A DNA stretch of 64,000 nt from assembly GCA_947495035.1 (NCBI GenBank), contig CANLXI010000023.1, positions 1 through 64,000 on the forward strand, written 5' to 3'. A program made the position numbers and the translations under genes. Numbering within the stretch: the first letter of the stretch is position 1; every line of letters begins with the position of its first letter. This document shows positions 46,427 to 56,279 of this stretch, piece by piece. Source of the stretch: an uncultured Granulosicoccus sp. GTDB taxonomy: Bacteria > Pseudomonadota > Gammaproteobacteria > Granulosicoccales > Granulosicoccaceae. The notes under the pieces are model-generated. The model ran no database searches, was not told the DNA's origin, and saw only the letters and a list, made by a program, of their open reading frames with translations.

Positions 46427-47863
46427 TTGAAAGTGATCAAATCATCTGAACTCATGGTGCCCGTTGTGCTGGCTGGGGGCTCCGGTACTCGACTGTGGCC
46501 GCTGTCGCGAACGGACTACCCGAAGCAGTTTCTGTCTCTGGGTGGAGAACTGTCATTGCTTCAGCAGACTGTAGCAAGATTCGACGAGTCGGATGTGGCT
46601 GCACCTTTGGTTGTCTGCTCCGAGAAGCATCGTTTTCTCACTGCAGAACAGCTTCAGGCCTTGGAGGGTCAAAATGCCACGATCATGCTGGAACCCTGCG
46701 CTCGCAATACAGCTCCTGCCATTGCCGTTGCAGCATGGCAGTTGCTCAAGGACCATTCCGATGCGGTCATGGTCGTTCTGCCGGCAGATCATTTGATCGC
46801 GGACAACAACAGGTTTATTGAAACTGTGTTCCAGGCGAGTCAAATGGCTCAGGAAGGTCATCTGGTAACATTGGGTATCACTCCGACAGCCCCGGAAACC
46901 GGCTATGGCTATATCGAGTCTGGCGAGGAGACCGGCGAGGTCGGTGGCGGTCGCAAGGTAGACAAATTCATCGAGAAGCCGGATGTGTGCACGGCTGAGT
47001 CGTTGATCGCCGCTGGTAACTGCTACTGGAATGCGGGCATCTTTGTATTCAAGGCCTCGGTGTTCCTTGAAACTTTGCAGCAGTTGCAACCAGACATGCA
47101 CGAATTTACTCGCCAATCAGTTGACAAGGCCAGTGTGGATCTCGATTTTCTACGCATTGAAGAATCCTCATTTTCGCAATGCGTCAACCTCTCTGTCGAT
47201 TACGCGGTCATGGAGAAAGCCGACAACGTTGTCGTCATGCCTTATGACTCCGGTTGGTCCGATATTGGCAGCTGGGACGCAGTACACAAGGCTAGCGAGC
47301 GGGACGCAAATGGAAACTCGGGAACAGGCGATGTTCTTCATCACGGTGCCAAAGACACTTACCTGCATGCCGGTTCCCGGCTTGTTGTGGCCTTGGGAAC
47401 CAACAACATATCCGTGATAGAAACTTCAGACGCCGTGCTGGTTATTGATAATACCAATGCTCAAAGCATCAAGGAAGCTATTGCGATCCTGAGCAAGCAA
47501 GGGCGCAAGGAGTTGTCAGAACATACAACTTGCTACCGACCATGGGGACACTATGAAAGCCTCAAGCTACATCCTCGTTTCCAGGTCAAACGCATCAGTG
47601 TAAAGCCCGGTGCCAAGTTGTCGCTGCAGAAACACTTTCATCGCTCGGAGCATTGGGTTGTGGTGAAAGGTACGGCGATAGTGACCAACGGCGATGAAGA
47701 GATTCTGCTGACTGAAAACGAGTCCACATACATTCCTTTGGGTACCATGCACCGACTTTACAACCCCGGCAGCATTCCTCTGGAGTTGATAGAGGTGCAA
47801 TCAGGATCCTACCTGGGAGAAGATGACATCGTGCGCGTCGGAGATGAATACGGTCGAGCATGA
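46427..47863 (+). CDS. manC: Mannose-1-phosphate guanylyltransferase / mannose-6-phosphate isomerase
   Basis: A bifunctional type II PMI/GMP (ManC/AlgA) for GDP-mannose synthesis. The N-terminal nucleotidyltransferase has VPVVLAGGSGTRLWPLSRTDYPKQFL, with FIEKPD and GNCYWNAGIF further on. The C-terminal cupin has YRPWGHYESL, KPGAKLSLQKHFHRSEHWVVV and HRLYNPG, the zinc-binding isomerase motifs. The length of 478 residues is standard. The start is TTG at 46427, GTG at 46433 or ATG at 46454; the conserved region begins with the last. Its stop codon overlaps the start of the next gene (ATGA), so the two are coupled. GDP-mannose would feed a mannose or derived sugar in the cluster II polymer. Confidence 0.93.
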   Translation: MKVIKSSELMVPVVLAGGSGTRLWPLSRTDYPKQFLSLGGELSLLQQTVARFDESDVAAPLVVCSEKHRFLTAEQLQALEGQNATIMLEPCARNTAPAIAVAAWQLLKDHSDAVMVVLPADHLIADNNRFIETVFQASQMAQEGHLVTLGITPTAPETGYGYIESGEETGEVGGGRKVDKFIEKPDVCTAESLIAAGNCYWNAGIFVFKASVFLETLQQLQPDMHEFTRQSVDKASVDLDFLRIEESSFSQCVNLSVDYAVMEKADNVVVMPYDSGWSDIGSWDAVHKASERDANGNSGTGDVLHHGAKDTYLHAGSRLVVALGTNNISVIETSDAVLVIDNTNAQSIKEAIAILSKQGRKELSEHTTCYRPWGHYESLKLHPRFQVKRISVKPGAKLSLQKHFHRSEHWVVVKGTAIVTNGDEEILLTENESTYIPLGTMHRLYNPGSIPLELIEVQSGSYLGEDDIVRVGDEYGRA

Positions 47864-48486
47864 TCCAGATTCTGAACAAGGCCTTCAAGCGAGTTCTGGA
47901 TTTTCTCGTCGCGACGTTCCTTCTGATTGTGTTGTCTCCAGTCATTGCATTGGCGGCGATTCTGGTGCGGATACGCTTGGGTTCGCCGGTGCTGTTCCGG
48001 CAGACGCGTGTTGGTAAGCATGAGAAGCAGTTCGAATTGATGAAGTTCAGGTCAATGCTGGGCGAGAGAAGTTCCGAGGGTGAGCTGATTCCGGAAAACG
48101 ACCGTCTTACGCCCTTTGGTCGTGCTCTGAGAGCCACCAGTGTTGACGAGCTACCGACACTCTGGCTTGTATTGAAGGGGGAGATGAGTCTGGTCGGGCC
48201 AAGACCTTTACTGGTCAGGTATCTGCCGCTCTATAATGACCACCAGCGTCGACGACACGCCGTGAAGCCAGGCATTACGGGTTGGGCTCAGGTCAATGGC
48301 CGAAATGCCATATCGTGGGAAGAGAAGTTCGATCTGGATGTCTGGTATGTGGAAAACCAGTCATTATTTCTCGATATGAGAATTTTATTGCTGACTGTGA
48401 AGAAAGTGTTGTGGCGAGAAGACATCGACTCTCCAACTCACGGCATAATGGAAGAGTTCAAAGGGTCTGGCAGTTCTATTGATTAG
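47860..48486 (+). CDS. Small PglC/WcaJ-C-type sugar-phosphate transferase (cluster II initiation)
   Basis: A 208-residue monotopic phosphoglycosyl transferase that corresponds to the C-terminal domain of WbaP alone. Membrane hairpin: KRVLDFLVATFLLIVLSPVIAL. Catalytic segments: LFRQTRVGKHEKQFELMKFRSM, LRATSVDELPTLW, MSLVGPRPLLVRYLPLY and KPGITGWAQVNGRNAISWEEK. The VRYLPLY and QVNGRN patterns are typical of PglC-like enzymes that use a UDP-diNAcBac- or GlcNAc-type sugar. It starts repeat-unit assembly for cluster II and is translationally coupled with manC. Confidence 0.9.
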   Translation: MIQILNKAFKRVLDFLVATFLLIVLSPVIALAAILVRIRLGSPVLFRQTRVGKHEKQFELMKFRSMLGERSSEGELIPENDRLTPFGRALRATSVDELPTLWLVLKGEMSLVGPRPLLVRYLPLYNDHQRRRHAVKPGITGWAQVNGRNAISWEEKFDLDVWYVENQSLFLDMRILLLTVKKVLWREDIDSPTHGIMEEFKGSGSSID

Positions 48487-48562
48487 TCGTCAGGCTGAAA
48501 GCTTCATGCATTTTTCAGACATTCGCTGAGATGCACCAACGCAACATATTCGTGAATACAGA

Positions 48563-49666
48563 ATGGAAAATGCAAGCTCGGGACCTGCCAGACAAAAACT
48601 GTTGCGACTGGAGGCAGTTCGCGGACTGGCTGCGTTCTATGTGGTAATGCATCACACTTTGCCGCACACATATCTGGTTGGCGGATTCAATATCGGCTAC
48701 TTTGCCAGGTTTGGGCAGGAAGCCGTAATTCTGTTTTTTCTTCTGTCCGGGTTTGTCATCAACTATTCATATCGACTCGGTAAGGACAAGACGTTCAATC
48801 GCTATTTTCAAAACCGTTTTTACCGAATCTATATCCCGCTATTCTTTGCCTTTATCATCAGCTATATCAGTTTCTCCTACAACGCAGTAAGTTTGCAGAA
48901 TATCGACCTGAAGACTCTTGTCGGAAATATCTTCATGCTGCAGGATTGGGCGTTTGCACGACCCAATGTCATCGTCGACTCCTACATGGACAACGGGCCG
49001 CTATGGTCCTTGTCGTACGAGTGGTGGTTCTACATGCTGTACTTCCCCATCGTGAACCTCAGGATGTCAACGACTGCGCGAGATCGCATTGTATTTGGTA
49101 CGGCTATCGGCTTTGCTTTGCTGTATCTCGTGCTCCCGCAGTATTTTGTTCGAATCGGTATGTATCTGGCTATTTGGTGGGCCGGTGTGCGCCTGGCTGA
49201 CGCCTATCTGGATGGTGTCATTGATGACTACAAGCGACACATCCTTCCTGTCTGCACATTGGCATTGATTGTTGTCGTGTTAGGCGTCAATGTGGTTTTG
49301 CAACGTGCCGACGGCGTGAGGTTGTTGCTGGGTACCCACCCGATAATAGAGATGCGGCATTTTGTCTTCGCATTCGTTGCGCTGGTAGGAGCGTTGATTA
49401 TCAACCGACTCAGTTGGGCGCCATTCGACATTGTTACGCGTCCATTTCTGATTTTTGCCCCTATTTCCTATGCCTTGTATATTGTGCATGTGCCGCTGGC
49501 TCGAAATGGTGAATACCTGGGTTTTTTCAATAATGTGTACGCCGAGTGGGTTGGTTACCTCGTTGTGAGCCTGGTAGTGTCCTATGTGATAGAAATCTGG
49601 ATCTACCCTTACCTCAAAGCCAGATTTACGCGGGGCAGCAAACGCGCCGCCATGGACCCGCATTGA
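48563..49666 (+). CDS. Acyltransferase 3 family membrane protein (OafA-like)
   Basis: About ten membrane helices. The N-terminal LEAVRGLAAFYVVMHHTLPH segment has the Arg and the His pair used by acyltransferase 3 enzymes, and GQEAVILFFLLSGFVINYSY with FQNRFYRIYIPL follows as in OafA/YrhL proteins. They move acetyl or other acyl groups to sugars at the membrane. The 367-residue length is usual for a protein with only the membrane domain. Located in cluster II, so O-acetylation of the polysaccharide is likely (inference). Confidence 0.88.
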   Translation: MENASSGPARQKLLRLEAVRGLAAFYVVMHHTLPHTYLVGGFNIGYFARFGQEAVILFFLLSGFVINYSYRLGKDKTFNRYFQNRFYRIYIPLFFAFIISYISFSYNAVSLQNIDLKTLVGNIFMLQDWAFARPNVIVDSYMDNGPLWSLSYEWWFYMLYFPIVNLRMSTTARDRIVFGTAIGFALLYLVLPQYFVRIGMYLAIWWAGVRLADAYLDGVIDDYKRHILPVCTLALIVVVLGVNVVLQRADGVRLLLGTHPIIEMRHFVFAFVALVGALIINRLSWAPFDIVTRPFLIFAPISYALYIVHVPLARNGEYLGFFNNVYAEWVGYLVVSLVVSYVIEIWIYPYLKARFTRGSKRAAMDPH

Positions 49667-50042
49667 TTCGCAAGAGAGACTGCCAGTATCCGTGCAGAAA
49701 GTTCATACATTCAGTGTTCTGTTCACAAACAGCTTGCTGATCGATATCGAGCAGATCATGTTTTAAGTAGGAAAGAGTTGCGAACTTCTACAGGGAAGCG
49801 TCTCTATTTCACTTAGGTTCTGTGAAGTGGATTCACAAGATGTGGTGTAAGTCGAGTTATTTTGTTAGGTAATGCCAGTTTTTGTTCATCAGAACAAGTT
49901 CTTCATGGCTGTGTGGATAACACACTTGCTCGAAGCGGTAACAATACCGAATACTGTGCTGCTACCGTCTGTCCCATCTGTCAAGCCTTGGCCTGACTCG
50001 GGTATAATTCAGAGTTCTAATCTGAAATTGGCGCGTGAGCGA
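49667..50042. other. Intergenic region before the outer-membrane barrel gene
   Basis: About 375 bases. The barrel frame is open from 49872, but residues coded before 50043 show no conserved features. A perfect TATAAT at 50003-50008 lies inside that stretch. Nothing else is recognisable. Confidence 0.45.
50003..50008 (+). promoter_or_regulatory. Possible -10 promoter element for the barrel-wza-wzc genes
   Basis: TATAAT, 35 bases before the GTG at 50043. The -35 region (TGTCAA at 49979-49984, spacing 18) is a poor match. Placement between the acyltransferase gene and the barrel/Wza/Wzc genes fits a secondary promoter. Confidence 0.35.
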
Positions 50043-51308
50043 GTGAATCATTTCTTGTGTACAAATTTCAAGCTGGCAAAGGTCTGTCAACTCGGACGCC
50101 CCTTTGCCGATAGACGTATGGCGTCGCTGGCTTTTTCCGGGGCCATGATCATCTCTGCTGACGCACTTTCACAAGAGGCGGCTTCCTTCAAGCTGGGCGA
50201 AACGAATCTCACACCCGCAGTCAGAGTGGACTATGTCTCCATTGATAACGTTTATCGCAAGGCTTCGGATGAGGTCTCTGGCACTGGTGTACATGTCAAG
50301 CCGGAGCTGGTATGGAGTGCGGATCGTCGACTTCTGACCTTCGATGCGCTGTATAGCGGCGATTATGCGTCCTTTTCAGAAGACGGCCTGGATTACGACA
50401 ATCACTACCTCAGATTGAGAGGCATCGGTGATATCTCCAGCAGGCAACGTTTTCTGGCTAGTCTTTCAGTAACGAACTTTGCAGAGGAACAAGGAACTGG
50501 TCAGGCCAGTGGAGTGCTGGATGTTCTGGACGAACAGGTTGAGGTAACTGGAGTATTCGGTCGAGCGGAGTACACGTATGGTGCCAGAAACAGCCGTGGT
50601 AACCTGACTGGCGGAGTGATTCTCGGATCTTTGAGTTATTCGAACCTTGAAGCATTCACAGACGGTGACGACTACACATTTGTCCGTCCTTATGGTGTTT
50701 TCTCTCTGCGTCTCTCGCCAGATACTCGTTTTCTCACAGAGCTGAGGTTCACGGCATTTGATTACGACGATGATGCTCGCGACCGTGATGAGGTCGCTCT
50801 TTTGACAGGGGTGGAAATGAGTGCGTCCTCCAAGCTCAGTGGAGATGCCCGTATTGGTGTGGCCAAAGCCAGCTTTGATCAGGACAGTGACAATGACACG
50901 ACAGAGTTGATTGCTGAAGTTGGATTGCAGTACTCACCAGTGTCTTATAGTCGGTTTGATATCAGTTTTGACAGATCATTCGAGACTGAGGACAACAATG
51001 TCGACAACATAGGTCGCGCAATCGATGATACCGCCGGTATTGTCTGGACACATGACTGGTCCAGTCGATTCCAGACACGGACAACCTTGAGCCTTGATAA
51101 CTCCGATAGAGAGTGTCCCAATGTTGATGATCAGACCGTTGCGTTCGAAATCGAACTGAATTATCAGGTTCGTCGCTGGTTGCAATTTGGTATCAGCGGT
51201 ACCCAGGAAAGTCGTTCGATCACGGATTGTGTTGATACTCCAGCTGTCCTGGAAGCGCTTGATTACGACAGATCCGTAGTGGGCGCCCATGTCAGGGCTA
51301 CCTTGTAG
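50043..51308 (+). CDS. Outer-membrane beta-barrel protein of the exopolysaccharide cluster
   Basis: A basic N-terminal region (residues ~1-26, ending RPFADRR) precedes a short hydrophobic stretch and a likely cleavage site (ADALSQ-E). The rest alternates polar and hydrophobic residues with many Asp, Gly, Tyr and Arg, and ends in a strand with a C-terminal Leu (VVGAHVRATL), as expected for an outer-membrane barrel of about sixteen strands. Barrel proteins of this kind are placed next to wza/wzc in many exopolysaccharide clusters. The function is not known here; transport or secretion of polymer is an inference. The start is uncertain: the GTG at 50043 is chosen because a TATAAT lies upstream of it inside the longer frame. 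Confidence 0.6.
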   Translation: MNHFLCTNFKLAKVCQLGRPFADRRMASLAFSGAMIISADALSQEAASFKLGETNLTPAVRVDYVSIDNVYRKASDEVSGTGVHVKPELVWSADRRLLTFDALYSGDYASFSEDGLDYDNHYLRLRGIGDISSRQRFLASLSVTNFAEEQGTGQASGVLDVLDEQVEVTGVFGRAEYTYGARNSRGNLTGGVILGSLSYSNLEAFTDGDDYTFVRPYGVFSLRLSPDTRFLTELRFTAFDYDDDARDRDEVALLTGVEMSASSKLSGDARIGVAKASFDQDSDNDTTELIAEVGLQYSPVSYSRFDISFDRSFETEDNNVDNIGRAIDDTAGIVWTHDWSSRFQTRTTLSLDNSDRECPNVDDQTVAFEIELNYQVRRWLQFGISGTQESRSITDCVDTPAVLEALDYDRSVVGAHVRATL

Positions 51309-51518
51309 ATTGCTGTATCTGTTGTTCAGTCGTGGCTGTCAGTCGTTTGTCGTTGCACGAGTATAGTGCCAATGCCTCGTTACTTGAACATTTTGCGATC
51401 GGTCTGGCTTGTCTGGTATACCGGGCATTTGTCGTTAGTAGTTTTTGAGAACCCTGTTAGGTCTATCGGATCCCGACCCTAGTAGTCTTGCCACCAACAA
51501 TCCTTTGAGCTTTTTTAG

Positions 51519-52136
51519 ATGAGAATTCTTCACCTACCAGCCATATTTCTCCTCTGCCTGACAGCAGTCGGTTGTGGTACGGCAACGTCCATCCCCGACG
51601 AGGTTGAATCAACTGTAGATGCAGCTGCCAGTGCCGAAACAGGATCTGACGCCGACAACTTCGTCATTCAGAATGATTACATTCTGGGCCAGGGCGATAC
51701 CATTTCCATTCAGGTTTTTGATGAGCCTGATCTGACGTTGAGTACAGCCGTTGGAACCAGCGGAAGCATCAACTACTCCTATCTGGGAGACATTCAGGTA
51801 GCTGGCAAGTCGCCGGTGCAACTGGAACGTCACATAGCGGGTCTGTTGAAGAACGGCTACCTGGTAAATCCATCGGTCAATGTCACCGTGCTGGAATACA
51901 GACCGTTCTATATCAATGGCGAAGTTCGCACACCGGGTAGTTATCCCTACCAGCCGGGGTTGACACTGGACAAGGCGATAGCTTTGGCTGGTGGGCTGAC
52001 AGATCGGGCATCGACTCGGAAAATGTTCGTGACCAGAGGTCAGAACGGGGGCGCATCGGAAGAAGGCTCCAGGGTATTTCTCAATTCCAGGATCGGTCCT
52101 GGGGATATCATTACAATTAAAGAAGGGTTCTTCTAA
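51519..52136 (+). CDS. wza: Polysaccharide export lipoprotein (Wza-like, short)
   Basis: The lipoprotein leader IFLLCLTAVGC ends in a lipobox at Cys19. A Poly_export domain follows (YILGQGDTISIQVFDEPDL, YLGDIQVAGKSPVQLE), then a SLBB-type unit (FYINGEVRTPGSYPYQPGLTLDKAIALAGGLTDRA). E. coli Wza has 379 residues; this short form of 205 has one SLBB unit and probably relies on other proteins to cross the outer membrane, perhaps the barrel protein encoded just upstream (inference). The stop overlaps the ATG of the next gene (TAATG), so export lipoprotein and kinase are co-translated. Confidence 0.92.
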   Translation: MRILHLPAIFLLCLTAVGCGTATSIPDEVESTVDAAASAETGSDADNFVIQNDYILGQGDTISIQVFDEPDLTLSTAVGTSGSINYSYLGDIQVAGKSPVQLERHIAGLLKNGYLVNPSVNVTVLEYRPFYINGEVRTPGSYPYQPGLTLDKAIALAGGLTDRASTRKMFVTRGQNGGASEEGSRVFLNSRIGPGDIITIKEGFF

Positions 52137-54841
52137 TGGCGCGTTCAATGGATGTAAATCCAGGCGGCGACAGCTTCGACTCGGATTACCGGGATGAAGC
52201 TGACGGCGGGCTGGATCAGATCGATCTTCAGCATTATGTGCGGATCTTGCGGAAGCACAAATTGCCTATCATGCTGTTTACGGCAGCCATTACGGGATTG
52301 GCGGGCTACTATGCCTACACGGCCACTCCGGTTTTTCGGGCTACCTCTACCTTGCTCATCGAGTCTCAGGCAAATACGTCTATCTCGTTTGAAGAACTGG
52401 TAGGCGCACAAGCCGAAGGTCAGGACTATTACGAGACACAGTATGAGCTGTTGAAGTCCCTGGGGCTGGCCAAGCGAGTGGTCGATGTGATGGATCTGTG
52501 GAACGATCCTGAGCTGGCTGTTGCCTCTGAAGAGGGCGAACAAGGTCAATCCGAATCGGCATCTACCGGTCTTTCTGGAATGGTCGATGGCGTCAAGAAC
52601 TCACTGGGGCTGGATAGTTCGAGCGATTCCGACACTGGCGTCATAGTCGATCTTGACAATCCTGCCGCTTCGTCGGGTGATGGCGCCTCCGGCACGCAGA
52701 TCTCTGCTGCCGATGCTGCCGAAATCGATCGTCGAGTGCTTTCGGGCACTGATGGGCCGAAATTTTCGGTAGAGCTCAACGAAGAGTCATTCGGGGATGC
52801 CGGAAAGTTGACTCAGGACCAGCAGATTGTCCTCGGCAGGTTCATGGGACGCTTGTCCATTGATCCGGTCAGAAAGACCAAACTGGTCAAGATTTCCTAT
52901 GAGTCCACGGATCCACAGCATGCTGCAGCGGTCGCGAACACGGTCAGCGAGCAGTACATCGACAGCTACCTTGACGCGAAGCTTGAGCTGACGACGCGCG
53001 CGTCATCATGGTTGAACGAGCGGTTGACTCAGTTGAAGGCTGTCCTCGATGAGTCAGAGGATCGTCTGATCGCATTCAAGCAGGAAAATGGCCTGGTCGA
53101 TGTGGGCGGTAGTGTCGGGCGATTGAACGAGCAGGAGCTGTTGTTGGTGACTGCCGAGCTGGCACAAGCTCGAAGTGAGTTGTCAGCGAAGTCAGATGTC
53201 TACCGTGAGGTTCAGGCCTTGCAGGGACAACCGGATCTGCTGCAATCCATCCCCGCTTTCCAGGCCGACCCATTGGTGCAGGGCGTCAAGGTAGACCAGG
53301 GGCAGGCTCAGCGGCAGCTGGATGAACTGCGAAATCGTTACGGTGACAGACATCCACGGGTTGTCGATGCGATGTCGCAACTCGAAACACTGAATGCAAC
53401 GCTTGAAGGTCATATTGCGCGTGTTGTGGGGAGCGTGGCCAAGGATTTCCAACTGGCCCAACAGCGGGTAGCTTCCATTGAAGCGAAGTTGAATTCCGGC
53501 AAGAGTGAAATTCAGGCAATCGGTACGAAGAAATTCGAACTGGACGCATTGGAGCGTGAAGTTGCTACCAACCGCACGATATACGACACTTTCTTCAGCC
53601 GTATCACAGAAGCGAAATCTGCTGATGGCCTCGAATCTGCCAATGCGCGTGTTGCTGATTACGCTCAAACACCCGTGACACCTGTCAAACCGAAGAAGCA
53701 GCTGATCATCGCACTGGCGGCACTCGGTTCACTGGTGTTGTCGATGTTGATGGCTTTCCTGTACGAGCAAATGGATGACACCGTCAAGGGAACCAGTGAT
53801 GTCGAGAGGACATTGGGACTGAAGTTGCTCGGAATTCTTCCCTTGATCAAGGGGGGATTGTTCAACACAAAGCAGGATTTACCGTTGAGCCCACTGGAGA
53901 TTCCGGAAAAGAACAGAACCTTCGCCGAGTCGGTCAATACGGCCAGAACCGCAATCTGTCTGGGAGATAACGAATCTGTTCGCAAGGTGATCACGATCAC
54001 ATCCTCAATTCCTGGAGAGGGTAAATCTACTGCAGCGATCAATCTGGCCTATTCGTTGTCACAACTCGAACGCGTACTGTTGATCGACTGTGACATGCGT
54101 CGACCGACAGTTGCCAAGGCAGCAGGGCTGGATCGAAACATTGCGGGTTTGAGTAATCTGATTGCCAATACGGCGGCCGCCAAGGACTGCATCATCCGTG
54201 GAGTCTTTGAAGGCGCGTTCGATATACTGCCTTCCGGCCCATTGGCAGAGCAGCCTCTGGAGTTGTTGTCCTCAAAACGATTCGAGAAGATTCTGCAGCA
54301 ATTGGGTAATCACTATGATCGCATCGTCATAGATAGCGCGCCAACTCAGGCAGTATCAGATGCGTTGGTTCTGGGGCGTATGAGCGATGCAGTAGTCTAC
54401 GTTGTCAAATCTCATGAAACGTCCATGGAATTGGTCAAGCGTGGTATCCAGCGTTTGCACCAGGTCAATGCGCCATTGGCTGGCGTGCTGATAACGCAAG
54501 TGGATATTCACAAGATCACGGCTTATGGTGGTGATTACTACTATCAGGGATATTACGATTACTACGGATACACAGAGAAGGGCAAGGCTGGCGGAAAATC
54601 GGAGCGAGTAAACAGCAAGCTCAAGTTGACTCAACAGGAGTTGATGGATATCCGTACCGATGACAGTGATGTGGACCTGGGTCTGGACTATGGCGCGGGT
54701 AGTCGCGCCAATCGCTCAGCAAACACTGACGAGTTTGATTTTACGGCCAGAATCGAGCGTCCTGATACGGCGCCTGCGCAACGAGACTCCAGGCGTAAGA
54801 CATCAGCAGATCTGCTGGACGACGATCTGGATATCGTATGA
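52136..54841 (+). CDS. wzc: Polysaccharide co-polymerase / bacterial tyrosine kinase (Wzc-like)
   Basis: Membrane-bound chain-length regulator with a fused BY-kinase. A Wzz domain begins at ~residue 30 with one membrane helix (IMLFTAAITGLAGYYAY). An acidic Ser/Gly/Asp-rich insert (~125-200) interrupts the periplasmic part, followed by the coiled-coil arm and the second membrane helix (LIIALAALGSLVLSMLMAFLYEQ). The kinase has Walker A (SSIPGEGKSTAAINLAYSL, ~622), Walker A' (LLIDCDMRRP) and Walker B (IVIDSAPTQA). A tyrosine cluster (GGDYYYQGYYDYYGY, ~798-812) is the autophosphorylation site. It is followed by ~85 extra residues, unusual because the Tyr cluster is normally at the very end. Confidence 0.93.
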   Translation: MARSMDVNPGGDSFDSDYRDEADGGLDQIDLQHYVRILRKHKLPIMLFTAAITGLAGYYAYTATPVFRATSTLLIESQANTSISFEELVGAQAEGQDYYETQYELLKSLGLAKRVVDVMDLWNDPELAVASEEGEQGQSESASTGLSGMVDGVKNSLGLDSSSDSDTGVIVDLDNPAASSGDGASGTQISAADAAEIDRRVLSGTDGPKFSVELNEESFGDAGKLTQDQQIVLGRFMGRLSIDPVRKTKLVKISYESTDPQHAAAVANTVSEQYIDSYLDAKLELTTRASSWLNERLTQLKAVLDESEDRLIAFKQENGLVDVGGSVGRLNEQELLLVTAELAQARSELSAKSDVYREVQALQGQPDLLQSIPAFQADPLVQGVKVDQGQAQRQLDELRNRYGDRHPRVVDAMSQLETLNATLEGHIARVVGSVAKDFQLAQQRVASIEAKLNSGKSEIQAIGTKKFELDALEREVATNRTIYDTFFSRITEAKSADGLESANARVADYAQTPVTPVKPKKQLIIALAALGSLVLSMLMAFLYEQMDDTVKGTSDVERTLGLKLLGILPLIKGGLFNTKQDLPLSPLEIPEKNRTFAESVNTARTAICLGDNESVRKVITITSSIPGEGKSTAAINLAYSLSQLERVLLIDCDMRRPTVAKAAGLDRNIAGLSNLIANTAAAKDCIIRGVFEGAFDILPSGPLAEQPLELLSSKRFEKILQQLGNHYDRIVIDSAPTQAVSDALVLGRMSDAVVYVVKSHETSMELVKRGIQRLHQVNAPLAGVLITQVDIHKITAYGGDYYYQGYYDYYGYTEKGKAGGKSERVNSKLKLTQQELMDIRTDDSDVDLGLDYGAGSRANRSANTDEFDFTARIERPDTAPAQRDSRRKTSADLLDDDLDIV

Positions 54842-54891
54842 CCAGATAGGAGGGTAGTCTGTCGCTGATTCAGGACAACAAGCCCATCAAT

Positions 54892-54932
54892 AAAGCCCGG
54901 TACCGCTGATCAGGTGGTACCGGGCTTTTTTT
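54892..54932 (+). terminator. Strong intrinsic terminator after wzc
   Basis: A 13-base stem AAAGCCCGGTACC (54892-54904) / GGTACCGGGCTTT (54916-54928), perfect, with an 11-base loop, and a T-run that extends to 54932. It ends the wza-wzc transcript. The next gene comes from the opposite strand. Confidence 0.93.
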
Positions 54933-54980
54933 GCGCAGGGTCATGGGCAAAGCGTATGAAACGTCTGTTGCCAGAGGGTG

Positions 54981-56051
54981 TCAGGAAAGAGCGTTGCAGA
55001 AATTCCGAGCCATGTTCTCGAGGCTGTAGAGTTCGTTACTGTTGCGGCAACCTTGCATCAGCTTTTGTTGCAATTCCGGGTCGCCAAGATAGTGGATGAT
55101 CAAGTCAGCATAGCTGGCAGCGGTAACCTTGCCAGTGTCGATCAGACAGTTTTCTCCATTTGTCAGATAGGCAATTTCAGGGCTGTGCTCTCCTGCATCG
55201 GAGGTGATCAACGGTCTGGAAAACTGGAACGAATCAATGGCTATCAGGCCGACAAGACCTGGCATGAGAATGGCGCACGATTGGGCCAGCATCTTGTCTC
55301 GATCGAGTCCATACAGGGAGCCGTGAACATGTAGCCAGGGGCGTGATCGAGCGGCTTCATCCATCGCAGCTCGTTCGGGGCCATCGCCGACCAGATGCAG
55401 CTGGAAGTCACTGACTTTGGACGCGACGATGTCTGAAGCGTCCAGTAGTAACGGCAGGAATTTCAGATCATACATGCCACCAACGAATACACAGGAATTG
55501 GGTGATGGTGGGTTGTTGCCCAAATGAGCGTTTGTTGATTGTTCGAGAGTGTTGTTGACGACCGTGATTCTGTTGTCATCCACAGATTGTTTCAACAGAC
55601 TGCTTCTGGATACCTCGGTGTATGCAAACCATCGGTCGACATTCAGCATGACCTTTTTCAACCAGGCAGACAATCGGTATTCAGTAGTTGCCTGGAAATT
55701 TTCTCCGTGTCCGAAATAACCCATTTTGAGGTAGCCGAACTGTCGCGCGGCAAAGATCACGTAGTTGTCCAGCAGTTTGGCCGCATGCTCGACCACGACG
55801 AAGTCGCCTCGTTTCAGATGTCTGGCGACACCTGTCCAGTAGAGATATCGGCCTGCCAGGGAAAAATGCCGGGTTCTCAGGTTGATTCCCCATTCTGGCT
55901 GCACCATGCGAACCTTTGAAGCCTCATAGGGGTCAGGGTCAGCATACAGGAGGACGAATTCGATATTGCGCTCAGCCAGAATCTCTTTCACCCGCTCGAA
56001 AAATGGTAACCGGTAGTGCGGAACAAATTTCTGAACGAACACAACGCGCAT
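54981..56051 (-). CDS. Glycosyltransferase family 4 (cluster II)
   Basis: A GT-B glycosyltransferase. N-terminal FVQKFVPHYRLPFFERV is typical of GT4 enzymes, with YFGHGENFQ later and FVGGMYDLKFLPLLLDA at the start of the donor domain. LVGDGPERAAM and GLVGLIAIDSFQFSRPLI mark the nucleotide-sugar site; the second Glu of EX7E appears as Asp. The ATG at 56051 is used: AGGA lies 9 bases upstream of it. The donor sugar is not known. It is divergent from the SDR gene. Confidence 0.82.
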   Translation of the reverse strand: MRVVFVQKFVPHYRLPFFERVKEILAERNIEFVLLYADPDPYEASKVRMVQPEWGINLRTRHFSLAGRYLYWTGVARHLKRGDFVVVEHAAKLLDNYVIFAARQFGYLKMGYFGHGENFQATTEYRLSAWLKKVMLNVDRWFAYTEVSRSSLLKQSVDDNRITVVNNTLEQSTNAHLGNNPPSPNSCVFVGGMYDLKFLPLLLDASDIVASKVSDFQLHLVGDGPERAAMDEAARSRPWLHVHGSLYGLDRDKMLAQSCAILMPGLVGLIAIDSFQFSRPLITSDAGEHSPEIAYLTNGENCLIDTGKVTAASYADLIIHYLGDPELQQKLMQGCRNSNELYSLENMARNFCNALS

Positions 56052-56279
56052 GCTGGTGTTTCCTGAGGCTGTTTGGTGCAACTACTGAGTTCTCGGATCT
56101 TACATTGTTTATCAAGGAAATCGCATGAGTTATGGCTTCTTAGACACTATGGCTATTGCCAACTACGGTAAGATTCTCCTCTGTTACCGAGCTGTGGAAA
56201 GGCGGTCTGCCAGTTCACGTGAGGATTGAATTCGGAAGGTGTCAATGCTGCCCTTCTGCACGAGGTCGTTTCCAGATAA

